Source: Starkeya sp. ORNL1
GTDB taxonomy: Bacteria; Pseudomonadota; Alphaproteobacteria; Rhizobiales; Xanthobacteraceae
Length of the DNA: 64,000 bases
Assembly (NCBI RefSeq): GCF_012971745.1
Contig: NZ_CP048834.1
Location: 62,001 to 126,000, forward strand
Reading direction: 5' to 3'
Numbering within the stretch: position 1 is the first letter of the stretch; every line of letters starts with the position of its first letter. This document shows, piece after piece, positions 1-8,537 of the stretch. The translations under genes and the position numbers were made by a program. Under the pieces are notes generated by a model. It did not search any database. It was not told where the DNA came from and was given only the letters and a program-made list of their open reading frames with translations.

Positions 1-231
1 GCGCCCGTTCAGGCCGGCTTCGGGTTCAGTCCTGAAGCACCAGTCGGCGCGGGGATTGCCGATGGCGAACAGATAGCCGACCGGGATGTGGAACCAGATC
101 CAGTTGTCGCGCCCGCCCGCTTCCAGCACCAGCACGCGGTTCTTCGGATCGGCGGAAAGGCGATTGGCCAATACGCAACCGGCCGAGCCGGCGCCGACGA
201 CGATGTAATCGTAGATTTCGCTGTCCGGCAT
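1..231 (-). CDS. GMC-family FAD oxidoreductase, N-terminal part (cut by window edge)
   Basis: The reverse strand reads in frame from an ATG at 231 to the window edge (77 codons). It begins MPDSEIYDYIVVGAGSAG, the GxGxxG dinucleotide-binding turn, followed by CVLANRLS and VLVLEAGG. This is the standard start of glucose-methanol-choline oxidoreductases, which oxidise alcohols with bound FAD (choline dehydrogenase and relatives). The substrate-binding and catalytic His parts lie outside the window, so the substrate cannot be named. Its start is only 4 bases after the stop of the malonyl-CoA decarboxylase gene, so the two are probably cotranscribed. The family is confident; the specific function is unknown. 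Confidence 0.88.
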   Translation of the reverse strand, partial: MPDSEIYDYIVVGAGSAGCVLANRLSADPKNRVLVLEAGGRDNWIWFHIPVGYLFAIGNPRADWCFRTEPEAGLNGR

Positions 232-235
232 GATT

Positions 236-1618
236 TCAGTTCGACGCGGCCACGGTCAGCGCCTTTTGCTGGGTCTCGGGGCGCAACAGCTTCTTCACCG
301 CCGGGCTCGCCACCACCTCGGCCTTGTCGAAGAAGGCCTCGTGGTTCTCCTCGATGTCCTCGGGGATATAGCGGTAATTCACCATCAGTCCGGCCGCCTG
401 CCTGATGCCCTTGGCGCTCATGTCGCCGAACAGGTTGATGCGCTCCAGCCGCGCGCCATTGCCGAGATGGAAGCGCGCCACCGGATCGAGCGGCTTGCCC
501 TTGGCCGAGCGGGCGATGAGGAAGTAATGCGCCGCCAACGCGCCGAGCACCGGCCGCAGCGCCTTCTTGCGTGCCTCGTCCTCGGCAAGGCCGGGCGCGT
601 CGAGCCCCTCCAGCGCCGTGCGGTCGGCGTTGGTGAGCGCGATCGAGGCCTCGTTGCGCCGCTCGCCGTCGAGCCAGGCGCGGAAACCGGGCACCGGAGA
701 GAGCGTCACGAAAGTGGTGAGCTTGGGGAATTCGCGGGAGATCTCCTCGACCACCTGCTTGATCAGGAAATTGCCGAAGGTGACGCCGCCGAGCCCTTTC
801 TGGCAGTTCGATATGGAATAGAACACCGCAGTCTTGGCATTGGCCGGGTCCAGCGCCTCGCGCTTCTCGATGAGGATCGGAGCGATGGCGTCGGGAATGT
901 CGCGGGTCAGCGCCACCTCGACGAAGATCAGCGGCTCGTCGACGAGGGCGGGGTGGAAGAACGCGTAGCAGCGCCGGTCCGGACTATCGACGCGGGCGCG
1001 CAGGTCGTTCCAGTCACGGATTTCGTGCACCGCCTCATAGCGGATGATCTTCTCGAGGACATTCGCAGGGGTGGACCAGTCGATCCGGCGCAGCACGAGG
1101 AACCCCCGATTGAACCAGGACGTGAACAGATGGGTGAAATCGCGGTCGAGGTTGCCGAGGTCCGGCCGCCGCGTCATCACGTCGAGTAGGCTGGCGCGCA
1201 TGGCGACCAGCGTCGCGGTGGCGGAGGGTGCGAGGTTCAGCCGCCGGATCAGCTCCTGCCGGCGCGGCTCGCTGGCGGCGTGGAGTTCGGCGAGGCTACG
1301 CTCGGAGGAGGTGGCGGCATAGGCGGCGATCGCCTTGTCGAGCCGCGCCTTGTCAGGACCGAAGGTCTCGGCCAGCGCCTCGAAGAAGGCGACGCGCTCG
1401 CCGGTCTTCAAAGCGCGGTAGAGGATCAGGATCTCGCGGGCGAGTGCGACGCCCGAGGCCTCACCGCGGCCGGAGAGCAATTGCTCGCAGAGTTCGACGA
1501 TGTTGGCGGCGCGGATCGCTCCGGCAGGGCGGCGCTCGCGCCCCTCCAGCAAGGCGCGGCCGCGCTCGGCTATGGTGCCGAGCAGGTCGCCGAAGAAGCT
1601 GGTGTCGCCGTTCGCCAT
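236..1618 (-). CDS. malonyl-CoA decarboxylase
   Basis: 460 aa, the usual length for bacterial malonyl-CoA decarboxylase (malonyl-CoA to acetyl-CoA plus CO2). The N-terminal half is helical. The C-terminal half carries the GNAT-like catalytic fold, with SISNCQKGLGG at about residues 268-278 (the region of the family's catalytic Ser) and FHLGNGARLERIN at about 383-395 (the region of the catalytic His). In rhizobia this enzyme works with malonyl-CoA synthetase and a malonate carrier; neither is visible here. Instead it is followed at 4 bases by a GMC oxidoreductase. It could serve malonate use or control of malonyl-CoA pools. Family call is secure. Confidence 0.93.
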   Translation of the reverse strand: MANGDTSFFGDLLGTIAERGRALLEGRERRPAGAIRAANIVELCEQLLSGRGEASGVALAREILILYRALKTGERVAFFEALAETFGPDKARLDKAIAAYAATSSERSLAELHAASEPRRQELIRRLNLAPSATATLVAMRASLLDVMTRRPDLGNLDRDFTHLFTSWFNRGFLVLRRIDWSTPANVLEKIIRYEAVHEIRDWNDLRARVDSPDRRCYAFFHPALVDEPLIFVEVALTRDIPDAIAPILIEKREALDPANAKTAVFYSISNCQKGLGGVTFGNFLIKQVVEEISREFPKLTTFVTLSPVPGFRAWLDGERRNEASIALTNADRTALEGLDAPGLAEDEARKKALRPVLGALAAHYFLIARSAKGKPLDPVARFHLGNGARLERINLFGDMSAKGIRQAAGLMVNYRYIPEDIEENHEAFFDKAEVVASPAVKKLLRPETQQKALTVAASN

Positions 1619-1730
1619 GCCTCGTCCAACCCTCAGCCTCTTGCCCCGAATATGCAGTCCGTCCCTATGGGAAGGCGCAAATCACCGCGGTGACAAGACG
1701 TACCTTGGTTGGCCGGCTGCGGGGAAGGCC

Positions 1731-3071
1731 TCAGCCGGTCACAACATCGAACAGCATCTTCATGTTCAGCGCGATGATGAGCGCTGCGGCGATGCTGGCC
1801 AACACGATCTGCCAGCGCGGCGCGGCAAGGCCGCCCATCTTGCGCGAGTCCGCCGTGAACATGATCAGCGGCACCACGGCGAAGGGCAGCTGCAGGCTGA
1901 GAACCACCTGGCTCATGATGAGCAGCGAGCCGGCGCCGCTCTCGCCATAGGCGATCGTCACCGCCGCCGCCGGCACGATGGCGATGGAACGGGTGATGAG
2001 CCGCCGCAACCATGGCGCCAGCTTGATGCGCAGGAAGCCTTCCATCACCGCCTGTCCGGAAATGGTGGCGGTCACGGTGGAGTTGAGGCCGCAGCACAAT
2101 AGGGCGACGGCGAACAAGGTCGGCGCCAGCGCACTGCCGAGCAGCGGGTTCAAGAGTTCATGCGCCTTGCCGAGGTCGGCCACTTCGCCAACGCCGCCAT
2201 GGTGGAAGGCGGAGGCCGCCAGAATGAGGATGGAGGCATTGATGGTCAGCGCGAACATCAGCGCGAAGGTGGAATCGAAGGTGGCGAGCTTTATCGCCTC
2301 GCGCTTGCCGTCCATGGTGCCGTCATGGCGGCGGGTCTGCACGATGGCCGAGTGCAGATAGAGATTATGCGGCATCACCGTCGCGCCGAGGATGCCGAGC
2401 GCGAGATAGAGCATGTCCGGGTTGCGGACGATCTCGACGGTCGGGGCGAAGCCGCGGATCACCTGGCCCCAATCGGGATCGGCGAGCGCGATCTGGATGC
2501 CGAAGCACAGCGCGATGACGGCGAGCAGCGCGATCACCAGCGCCTCGACCCAGCGGAAGCCAAGCGTCTGCAACCACAGGATCAGGAACACGTCGAGCGC
2601 GGTGAGGATGACGCCGATTTCCAGCGGAATGCCGAACAGCAGGTTCAGGCCGATGGCGGTGCCGATCACCTCGGCAAGGTCGGTGGCGCAGATCGCCGCC
2701 TCGGCGAGGATCCAGAGAACGAAGGAGACCGGGCGCGGAAAGCTGTCGCGGCAGGCCTGGGCGAGGTCGCGCCCCGAGGCGACGCCGAGGCGCGAGCACA
2801 GCGCCTGCAGCAATATGGCGATGAGATTGGAAAGCAGGGCGACGGTGAGCAGGCTGTAGCCGAACTTCGAGCCGCCGGCGAGCGAGGTCGCCCAATTGCC
2901 GGGGTCCATATAGCCGGTGGCGACGAGATAGCCCGGTCCCATGAAGGCAAACAGGCGCCAGAGGCCGGGACGCTTCGGTACCGCGATGCTGCCGTGAACC
3001 TCGGAAAGCGGCGGTTCGCCACGCTCGCGCCGCCAGCCCGAAAGGCTCATCTCGTCCACCCGATCCAGCAT
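1731..3071 (-). CDS. mntH: MntH, NRAMP-type Mn2+/Fe2+ : H+ symporter
   Basis: 446 aa from the ATG at 3071. It shows the NRAMP signature DPGNW at about residues 56-60 in TM1 and MPHN at about 233-236 in TM6, the two broken helices that bind the metal, plus about eleven hydrophobic segments. The ATG at 3071 is preferred over the in-frame ATG at 3101. It has a GAGG ribosome site 5 bases upstream, whereas the 3101 codon lies within the promoter -10 region. The gene stands alone. A promoter flanked by two TGCGA-type dyads suggests metal-dependent repression. Manganese is the likely main substrate by analogy with rhizobial MntH; the sequence alone does not separate Mn from Fe. Confidence 0.95.
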   Translation of the reverse strand: MLDRVDEMSLSGWRRERGEPPLSEVHGSIAVPKRPGLWRLFAFMGPGYLVATGYMDPGNWATSLAGGSKFGYSLLTVALLSNLIAILLQALCSRLGVASGRDLAQACRDSFPRPVSFVLWILAEAAICATDLAEVIGTAIGLNLLFGIPLEIGVILTALDVFLILWLQTLGFRWVEALVIALLAVIALCFGIQIALADPDWGQVIRGFAPTVEIVRNPDMLYLALGILGATVMPHNLYLHSAIVQTRRHDGTMDGKREAIKLATFDSTFALMFALTINASILILAASAFHHGGVGEVADLGKAHELLNPLLGSALAPTLFAVALLCCGLNSTVTATISGQAVMEGFLRIKLAPWLRRLITRSIAIVPAAAVTIAYGESGAGSLLIMSQVVLSLQLPFAVVPLIMFTADSRKMGGLAAPRWQIVLASIAAALIIALNMKMLFDVVTG

Positions 3072-3085
3072 GGATACCTCGCAAC

Positions 3086-3153
3086 TGCGAATTAGTCGCA
3101 ATATTAATAGGGAGGCGGTTGCATCGCGTCAATGAGACTGCGAACCATTCGCA
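3086..3153 (-). promoter_or_regulatory. mntH promoter with two flanking operator dyads
   Basis: On the reverse strand there is a -35 TTGACG (3127-3132), a 17-base spacer and a -10 TATTAA (3104-3109), a very good sigma-70 promoter placing the transcript start near 3097. Two related 15-bp dyads bracket it: TGCGAATTAGTCGCA (3086-3100, over the start point, one imperfect pair) and TGCGAACCATTCGCA (3139-3153, just upstream of the -35, perfect 6-3-6). Centres are 53 bp apart, about five helical turns. The layout suits a metal-sensing repressor such as Mur/Fur or MntR; which one is inference. Confidence 0.8.
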
Positions 3154-3228
3154 ACTGAATCGTCCAACTTTCGAAGAGAGTCGCCTGGCCCGGCGTGTTT
3201 TCGCCGGAATTTCCGGCACAGTCGCAGA

Positions 3229-3972
3229 ATGCTCCGCGCCGCCCGGTTCTCGCTCCTTGGATTCATGCTGCTCTTCGCCCTCTCGCTGGGGGGCCATGCA
3301 CTGGTCCAATGGAATACGGCTGACTGGACGCGTAGCTGGAGTGCTGCCGACTGGTCCAGCACCGGCACGCTGCCGCTGCCCGCGGTGAGCAAGCCGGCAA
3401 TGGTGCGCATCTATGCCGCCCGCGTCGGGCGTTGGCGTGGCATTTTCGCCGTCCATACCTGGATCGTGGTGAAGGGGGAGGGGGCATCCTCCTATGAGCG
3501 TTTCGACAAGGTCGGCTGGGGCCAGCCTATCCGCCGCAACGCCTATCCGCCGGACGGACGCTGGTACGGAAATGAGCCCACGATCGTGTTCGCGGCCGAT
3601 GGCGAGGAGGCGCGGGCGCTCATCCCGAAGCTCCGGCAGGCGGTCGATGACTACCCTTATGGCCATGCCGGCGACTATCGGGTCTGGCCCGGGCCGAATT
3701 CCAACACCTTCATCGCTTCGGTGGTCGCCGCGGTGCCGGAGATAAACGCCAGCCTGCCGCCGACCGCGATCGGCAAGGACTTCCCGGTGGACGGCAACTG
3801 GTTCGGCCTCGCGCCGTCGCGCACCGGGATCCGGCTGTCGCTCGGCGGTTATGGCGGCTTCACCCTCGCCTGGGTGGAGGGCATCGAGTTCAACATATTG
3901 GGCGCGGTGGCGGGGCTCGATGTGCGCCGGCCGGGCATCAAGCTGCCCGGTTTCGGGCGTATCGGCATATGA
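3229..3972 (+). CDS. DUF3750 family protein (membrane-anchored, unknown function)
   Basis: 247 aa. An N-terminal hydrophobic segment (about residues 7-25) serves as signal anchor. It is followed by a conserved soluble domain with VRIYAARVGRWRG, HTWIV, NSNTFIA and LPPTAIGKD, the pattern I associate with DUF3750. The HTW, NSN and related residues give it the look of a small hydrolase-like fold, but no reaction is known to me. The start ATG at 3229 has only a weak ribosome site. It diverges from mntH and precedes the lytic transglycosylase by 121 bases, so an envelope location is plausible. Confidence 0.8.
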   Translation: MLRAARFSLLGFMLLFALSLGGHALVQWNTADWTRSWSAADWSSTGTLPLPAVSKPAMVRIYAARVGRWRGIFAVHTWIVVKGEGASSYERFDKVGWGQPIRRNAYPPDGRWYGNEPTIVFAADGEEARALIPKLRQAVDDYPYGHAGDYRVWPGPNSNTFIASVVAAVPEINASLPPTAIGKDFPVDGNWFGLAPSRTGIRLSLGGYGGFTLAWVEGIEFNILGAVAGLDVRRPGIKLPGFGRIGI

Positions 3973-4093
3973 GGCAAGCATTTGCCGTACAACCGCAACA
4001 CGACGTTCACCGTGAAGATGTAAGCCGGGGACGCTCTCTTGCGTCGGCATCGCGGTGAGGCATAGGTTTGCAACGGTCACGGGGGGTGACAAC

Positions 4094-4918
4094 ATGATGC
4101 GCGCTTCTATCGGCTTTAAGGTTATGCGGCGCGCCGGCGCCGCTCTCGTGCTGGCGCTGGGCTTGGCCGCGCCTGCCGCTGCCGCAACCTGCGGCAATGA
4201 TGCCGGCGGCTTCAATGCCTGGCTCACCGCCTTCCGCCAGGAAGCGGCCGGGCAGGGTATCTCGGCCAACGCGCTGCGTGCGCTGGACGGCGTGAGCTAT
4301 GATACGCAGGTCATCCGCCTCGACCGCAACCAGGGGCACTTCAACCAGAGCTTCGAGCAGTTCGCGGCGAACCGCATCACCGCCGGCCGGCTCAGCAAGG
4401 GCCGCGCCATACTGAAGAGCCAGGCCGCGCTGTTCCAGCGCATCGAGCAGCGCTTTGGCGTGCCGGGTCCGGTTCTCGTGGCCATCTGGGCGATGGAGAC
4501 CGATTTCGGCGCCAACCAGGGCAAGATGCCGATATTCCGCTCGCTGGCCACGCTCGCCTATGATTGCCGCCGCAGCGCCTTCTTCACCGGCCAGTTGCTC
4601 GATGCACTGCGCATCGCGCAGCGCGGCGACCTCTCGATCGGCGAGATGCGCGGCGCCTGGGCCGGCGAACTCGGGCAGACCCAGTTCATGCCGACCTCCT
4701 ATGTGCGCTTCGCCGTCGATTTCGACGGCAATGGCCGTGCCGACCTGATCCGAAGCACGCCGGACGTGCTTGCTTCCACCGCCAATTACCTGAAGGGGTA
4801 TGGCTGGAGCGGCCGGTCCTGGGAGAACGGCGCCAATGCGGGTGCGTTGGCCGGCTGGAACAAGGCGGGTGTCTACCAGAAGACCATCGCGCTGTTCGCC
4901 ACCAAGCTGTCGCAGTAG
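4094..4918 (+). CDS. lytic murein transglycosylase, MltB-like
   Basis: 274 aa from the ATG at 4094, preceded by a GGGGGTGA ribosome site (an ATG 39 bases upstream is also in frame but lacks one). A signal peptide ends near AAPAAAA. The SLT_2/MltB catalytic domain shows AIWAMETDFG with the catalytic Glu, then GELGQTQFMPTSY and VDFDGNGRADLI, all typical of MltB. The enzyme cleaves the MurNAc-GlcNAc bond of peptidoglycan, forming 1,6-anhydro ends, and acts in the periplasm. It lacks the C-terminal peptidoglycan-binding domain of longer homologues. Monocistronic or with the following cfa gene (81-base gap). Confidence 0.92.
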   Translation: MMRASIGFKVMRRAGAALVLALGLAAPAAAATCGNDAGGFNAWLTAFRQEAAGQGISANALRALDGVSYDTQVIRLDRNQGHFNQSFEQFAANRITAGRLSKGRAILKSQAALFQRIEQRFGVPGPVLVAIWAMETDFGANQGKMPIFRSLATLAYDCRRSAFFTGQLLDALRIAQRGDLSIGEMRGAWAGELGQTQFMPTSYVRFAVDFDGNGRADLIRSTPDVLASTANYLKGYGWSGRSWENGANAGALAGWNKAGVYQKTIALFATKLSQ

Positions 4919-4999
4919 CAACGCACTACGCGTCGCCCGCCCCGCTTGACAGGCGGTGCGGGCACGTGCCCGATGCCGCCACTTCAAACAGGTAGTGGC

Positions 5000-6250
5000 A
5001 TGCGGCTTCTTTCCAATCTCCTCAAGCGCTTCATCGATAAGGGGCGCCTCGTCGTCCTCGCCGCCGACGGCACCCGCCACATCTATGGATCCGGCACTGA
5101 CGGGCCGGCCGTGACGATGCGCTTCCATGACCAGAAGCTGGAGCGCGAGCTGTTCTTCAATCCCGAACTGGTCGCAGCCGAAGCCTATATGGACGGCCGG
5201 CTGACCTTCGAGGACGGCTCCACGGTTTATGACCTGCTCTATCTGTTCTCGGTCAACCGCAAGGGCCTCGCCGCGCACCCGGTGCAGCAGGCGCTGCGCC
5301 GCGGCTGGCGGGCGCTGAAGCGCTGGCACCAGTCGAATCCGCTCGGCAAGGCGGCGAAGAACGCACAGAGCCACTACGACCACCCGCCGGATTTCTACGC
5401 CCTGTGGCTCGATCCCGGCATGATCTATTCCTGCGCCTATTTCCCGAAACCCGACGCCTCATTGGAGGAGGCTCAGCTCGCCAAGCTGCGCCACATCGCC
5501 GCCAAGCTGAAGCTGGAGCCGGGAATGACGGTGGCGGAGATCGGCTCCGGCTGGGGCGCGCTCGCCATCCACCTCGCCAAGGAATGCGGGGTGCATGTCA
5601 CAGCGATCAATGTCGCCACCGAACAGCTCGCCGAATCGAAGAAGCGGGCCGAGGCGGCCGGGGTGATGGACCGCATCACCTTCTTCGAGCGCGACTATCG
5701 CGAATTGACCGGCACCTTTGACCGCGTGGTCTCGGTCGGCATGATGGAACATGTCGGCGTCAATCATTTCGACGAGTATTTCGGCACGGTGAGGCGGCTA
5801 TTGGCGCCGAAGGGCTTTGCCATGATCCACGCCATCGGCCGGATGTCGCCGCCCGGCACGACGGGGCCTTTCATCCGCAAATACATCTTCCCCGGCGGCT
5901 ACGTGCCGGCGATGTCCGAGGTGTTCGCCTCGACCGAACGCGCCGGGCTGTGGGTGGCCGACTGCGAGATCCTGCGGCTGCATTATTACTGGACCATCCG
6001 CCAGTGGCGGCTGCGCTTCGAGGCGACGCGCGATGAAACCGTTGCGATGATGGGCGAGCGCTTCGCACGGATGTGGGAATTCTATCTCGCCGCTGTCGAG
6101 CTCGGCTTCCTGCACGGCTCCAACATGGTGTTCCAGCTGCTGCTGGCCAACGAGCGCGACGCCGTGCCGGTGATCCGGGATTACATCGTGGATGAAGAGC
6201 GGGCGATGGCGGAGAACCCGATAACGACAGCGGGTGGCGCGGACATCTGA
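5000..6250 (+). CDS. cfa: cyclopropane-fatty-acyl-phospholipid synthase
   Basis: 416 aa from ATG 5000. The N-terminal CFA-specific domain is followed by a class I SAM methyltransferase core with EIGSGWGALA (SAM-binding glycine loop). Residues matching the E. coli CFA active site are visible: Cys in YSCAYF, Glu in MMEHVG, His in IHAIG and Tyr in HYYWTIRQW. The enzyme methylenates cis double bonds of membrane phospholipid acyl chains. CFA-type lipids are abundant in rhizobia. The adjacent TetR gene is convergent, so it is not an obvious local regulator of cfa. An in-frame start at 4946 has no better ribosome site. Confidence 0.93.
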   Translation: MRLLSNLLKRFIDKGRLVVLAADGTRHIYGSGTDGPAVTMRFHDQKLERELFFNPELVAAEAYMDGRLTFEDGSTVYDLLYLFSVNRKGLAAHPVQQALRRGWRALKRWHQSNPLGKAAKNAQSHYDHPPDFYALWLDPGMIYSCAYFPKPDASLEEAQLAKLRHIAAKLKLEPGMTVAEIGSGWGALAIHLAKECGVHVTAINVATEQLAESKKRAEAAGVMDRITFFERDYRELTGTFDRVVSVGMMEHVGVNHFDEYFGTVRRLLAPKGFAMIHAIGRMSPPGTTGPFIRKYIFPGGYVPAMSEVFASTERAGLWVADCEILRLHYYWTIRQWRLRFEATRDETVAMMGERFARMWEFYLAAVELGFLHGSNMVFQLLLANERDAVPVIRDYIVDEERAMAENPITTAGGADI

Positions 6251-6293
6251 AAGGGCAGGCGGCCAGAAGCGCAGCGAGGTGGGCTGGGGCCAG

Positions 6294-6950
6294 CTACTGC
6301 GCTGCCTTCGCCCCATACGCCGCCATGAAAACCTTCACTGCGCTGTCCACCGTCTTCTCGATCTGAGCCGTCGTCGGCTTGTGTTCGCTGCCGAACAGCA
6401 GGCCCTTGGTGATATTGCCCTGGCACAGGTTCAGGAACTGGAAGGCGGCGGCTTCATAGTCGTCGATCTCGAGCCGGCCATGGCCGGCCTGGCGCGCCAG
6501 CAGTTCGGCGATGCGGCGGCCGCCGAGGCAGGGGCCGGTCTCGAAGAAGGTCTGGCCGATGCGCGGGAACTTCTCGGCGACGCCCATCACCATGCGCACC
6601 ATCTTGATGTGGTCGGGCCGCACCATCATCGTCATGAAGGACACGCCGATGCGCCGCAATTGCCGCGCGACATCGGGATCGTCGCCCTCGAACTCGAACA
6701 TGAGCTCTGCTGACTGGCGGCGGTCGACCTGCACGAGGGCCTCGAAAAGGTCCTCCTTGCTGTCGAAATAGACATAGATGGTCGCCTTGGAGACGCCGCC
6801 GGCGCGGGCGATCTCGTCCATGCTGGCGCCGTCGAAGCCCTTGTCGAAAAACACCCGGCGCGCGCCGTCAAGGACGTCGCGGCGCTTGCGCGATTCGATC
6901 TCCGCGGTCTCGGGAACCGGGGCGGCGGCGGCAATGCTGGCGCTGGACAT
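6294..6950 (-). CDS. TetR/AcrR-family repressor of the adjacent EmrAB pump
   Basis: 218 aa. The N-terminal TetR helix-turn-helix covers about residues 20-70 (ARRVFFDKGFDGASMDEIAR, then SKATIYVYFDSKEDLF). A helical ligand-binding domain of the AefR/TetR_C type follows. It is divergent from an emrA-emrB operon, and the 141-base intergenic region holds two near-identical inverted repeats overlapping promoter elements. This is the classical layout of a ligand-released local repressor that also controls itself. The inducing compound is not predictable from sequence. Confidence 0.9.
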   Translation of the reverse strand: MSSASIAAAAPVPETAEIESRKRRDVLDGARRVFFDKGFDGASMDEIARAGGVSKATIYVYFDSKEDLFEALVQVDRRQSAELMFEFEGDDPDVARQLRRIGVSFMTMMVRPDHIKMVRMVMGVAEKFPRIGQTFFETGPCLGGRRIAELLARQAGHGRLEIDDYEAAAFQFLNLCQGNITKGLLFGSEHKPTTAQIEKTVDSAVKVFMAAYGAKAAQ

Positions 6951-7004
6951 GGGCTTAATCTCCGATCTTTTCCTTAGGGTGCGCCGGAGGCGCTGTCAAA
7001 GCTC

Positions 7005-7062
7005 TTGACTAAACCGTTTAGTTTTGTATGGTCCGCAACATCGTTGAACTGAACGGTTTAGT
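7005..7062 (+). promoter_or_regulatory. emrAB-1 promoter and twin TetR operators
   Basis: A forward promoter TTGACT (7005-7010), 16-base spacer, TATGGT (7027-7032) is overlapped by the perfect dyad ACTAAACCGTTTAGT (7008-7022). A second, near-perfect copy ACTGAACGGTTTAGT lies at 7048-7062, 40 bp centre to centre. Read on the reverse strand, the second copy also overlaps a TTGACT hexamer that could serve the tetR gene. So each operator appears to cover one of two back-to-back promoters. Binding by the neighbouring TetR protein is inference from position. Confidence 0.8.
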
Positions 7063-7091
7063 CAAGACCGTTTCCCTAAAGGGGCGGAGCG

Positions 7092-8324
7092 ATGGCACTG
7101 GCAAGCAAGATAGAGACGACCGAGCCTGCGGATGCGGATCAGCAGGGTAAGGGCGAGCTTAACAAGGGTGGGGCACCGGTCGCATTGACCTTGCTCAAGA
7201 AGCCGGAGGCCGAGGCGCCGACTGCGCCGGCATCGGAAGCGCCCGCCGCCGCTCCGGCGAAGAAGCGCTCGCGCAAGCCGCTGGTGTTCGGTGCGCTGCT
7301 CGCGGCAGCGTTTGCCGGTGCCGGCTATTACGGGCTGAACTGGTGGCAGGTCGGCCGCTTCCAGGTCTCGACCGATGACGCCTATGTCGGTGCCGACACC
7401 TCCGTCCTTTCCGCCAAGGTCGGCGGCCACGTCACCAGCATCGATGTCACGGCCAACCAGGCGGTGAAGGCCGGCGATGTCATCGCCCGTATCGACGATG
7501 GCGATTACGCGCTGGCGCTGCGCGCCGCCGAGGGCAAGATCGCGACCCAGCAGGCCTCGCTCGCTCGCTTCGACGAGCAGATCAAGGCCGGGCAGGCCGC
7601 GGTTGACCAGGCGCAGGCGCAACTGCTTGCCAACCAGGCCGACGTCACCCGCGCCCAGCTCGAATTCGACCGCCAGGATCAACTGGCCCGCCAGAGCTAT
7701 TCCAGCCGCTCGACGCTCGACAACGCCCGCGCCGACCGCGACAAGGCTTTGGCCAACGTCAAGGCCGGGGAGGCGGCGGTGGCGTCGGCGAAGGCAGCGA
7801 TCTCGGTGCTGAAGGCGCAGCAGGTCGAGGCGGCGCGCACGCTCGACGAATACAAGACGGCGCGTGACCAGGCGCAGCGCGATCTCGACTTCACCGTTGT
7901 CCGCGCACCCTATGACGGCGTCGTCGGCAACCGTGCGGCGCAGGTCGGCCAATTGGTGCAGGCCGGCACCCGGCTCGCCGCTCTGGTGCCGCTCGGCGCG
8001 GTCTATGTCGACGCCAATTTCAAGGAGACCCAGCTCGGCGATCTCAAGCCCGGCCAGCGCGTGCGGGTCGAGGTCGACGCTTATCCGGGCGAGGACTTCG
8101 AAGGCACCGTCGCCAGCGTCGCGCCGGCGTCCGGCTCGGTGTTCAGCATGCTGCCGCCGGAGAACGCCACCGGCAATTTCACCAAGATCGTGCAGCGCGT
8201 GCCGGTGCGGGTGCAGCTCGACGCCAGCGCGCTCGCCAAGGGCGAGCTGCGGCCGGGCATGTCGGTGACCGCGGTCGTCGACACCCGCACCGGCGCGCCG
8301 ACCAGGACCGCGGGCAAATCCTGA
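7092..8324 (+). CDS. emrA: EmrA/HlyD-type membrane fusion protein (pump 1)
   Basis: 410 aa, preceded by a GGGGCGGAG ribosome site. A cytoplasmic Ala/Pro/Lys-rich leader of about 60 residues is followed by one TM helix (about 64-84). The HlyD core follows: VSTDDAYVGADT, the lipoyl half-motif GGHVTSIDVTANQAVKAGDV, a long alpha-helical hairpin rich in A, Q and K, and the second half with VRAPYDGVVGNRAAQVGQLV. It bridges the inner-membrane MFS pump to an outer-membrane channel; no TolC-like gene is in the window. First gene of an operon with emrB, under the divergent TetR repressor. Confidence 0.92.
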   Translation: MALASKIETTEPADADQQGKGELNKGGAPVALTLLKKPEAEAPTAPASEAPAAAPAKKRSRKPLVFGALLAAAFAGAGYYGLNWWQVGRFQVSTDDAYVGADTSVLSAKVGGHVTSIDVTANQAVKAGDVIARIDDGDYALALRAAEGKIATQQASLARFDEQIKAGQAAVDQAQAQLLANQADVTRAQLEFDRQDQLARQSYSSRSTLDNARADRDKALANVKAGEAAVASAKAAISVLKAQQVEAARTLDEYKTARDQAQRDLDFTVVRAPYDGVVGNRAAQVGQLVQAGTRLAALVPLGAVYVDANFKETQLGDLKPGQRVRVEVDAYPGEDFEGTVASVAPASGSVFSMLPPENATGNFTKIVQRVPVRVQLDASALAKGELRPGMSVTAVVDTRTGAPTRTAGKS

Positions 8325-8347
8325 CGCAGCCGCGAAGAATGACAGCT

Positions 8348-8478
8348 ACCCCCCTTTCCCTGCGGGAGAGGGGCACCCAAGCTCCGCAGCGGTCCGCCCC
8401 CACCGCGCCGCGGAGCCTGCCCCCGGGCTCGCCCGAATGCGAGACCCGGGGGCGGCCACCCATCCGGCCGGAGCCGGA
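8348..8478. repeat. GC-rich palindromic repeat inside the emrA-emrB gap (family A)
   Basis: The 213-base gap between emrA and emrB contains a CCCTTTCCCTGCGGGAGAGGG-type hairpin, related to the family A elements at 13917 and 40726. It is followed by a very strong stem-loop at 8419-8453 (arms around GCCCCCGGG and CCCGGGGGC, loop CCGAAT). Such an element between two pump genes could slow mRNA decay or lower emrB expression relative to emrA. That effect is inference. Confidence 0.65.
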
Positions 8479-8537
8479 GGACGGAACATCGCGGATCCAC
8501 TTGGGTCCGGACGCTTTGAACCCTTGAGACAACGGCG

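Noticed and set aside
3072..3101. Upstream ATG at 3101 as the mntH start
   Set aside because: It falls in the -10 region of the best promoter and lacks a ribosome site; ATG 3071 has one.
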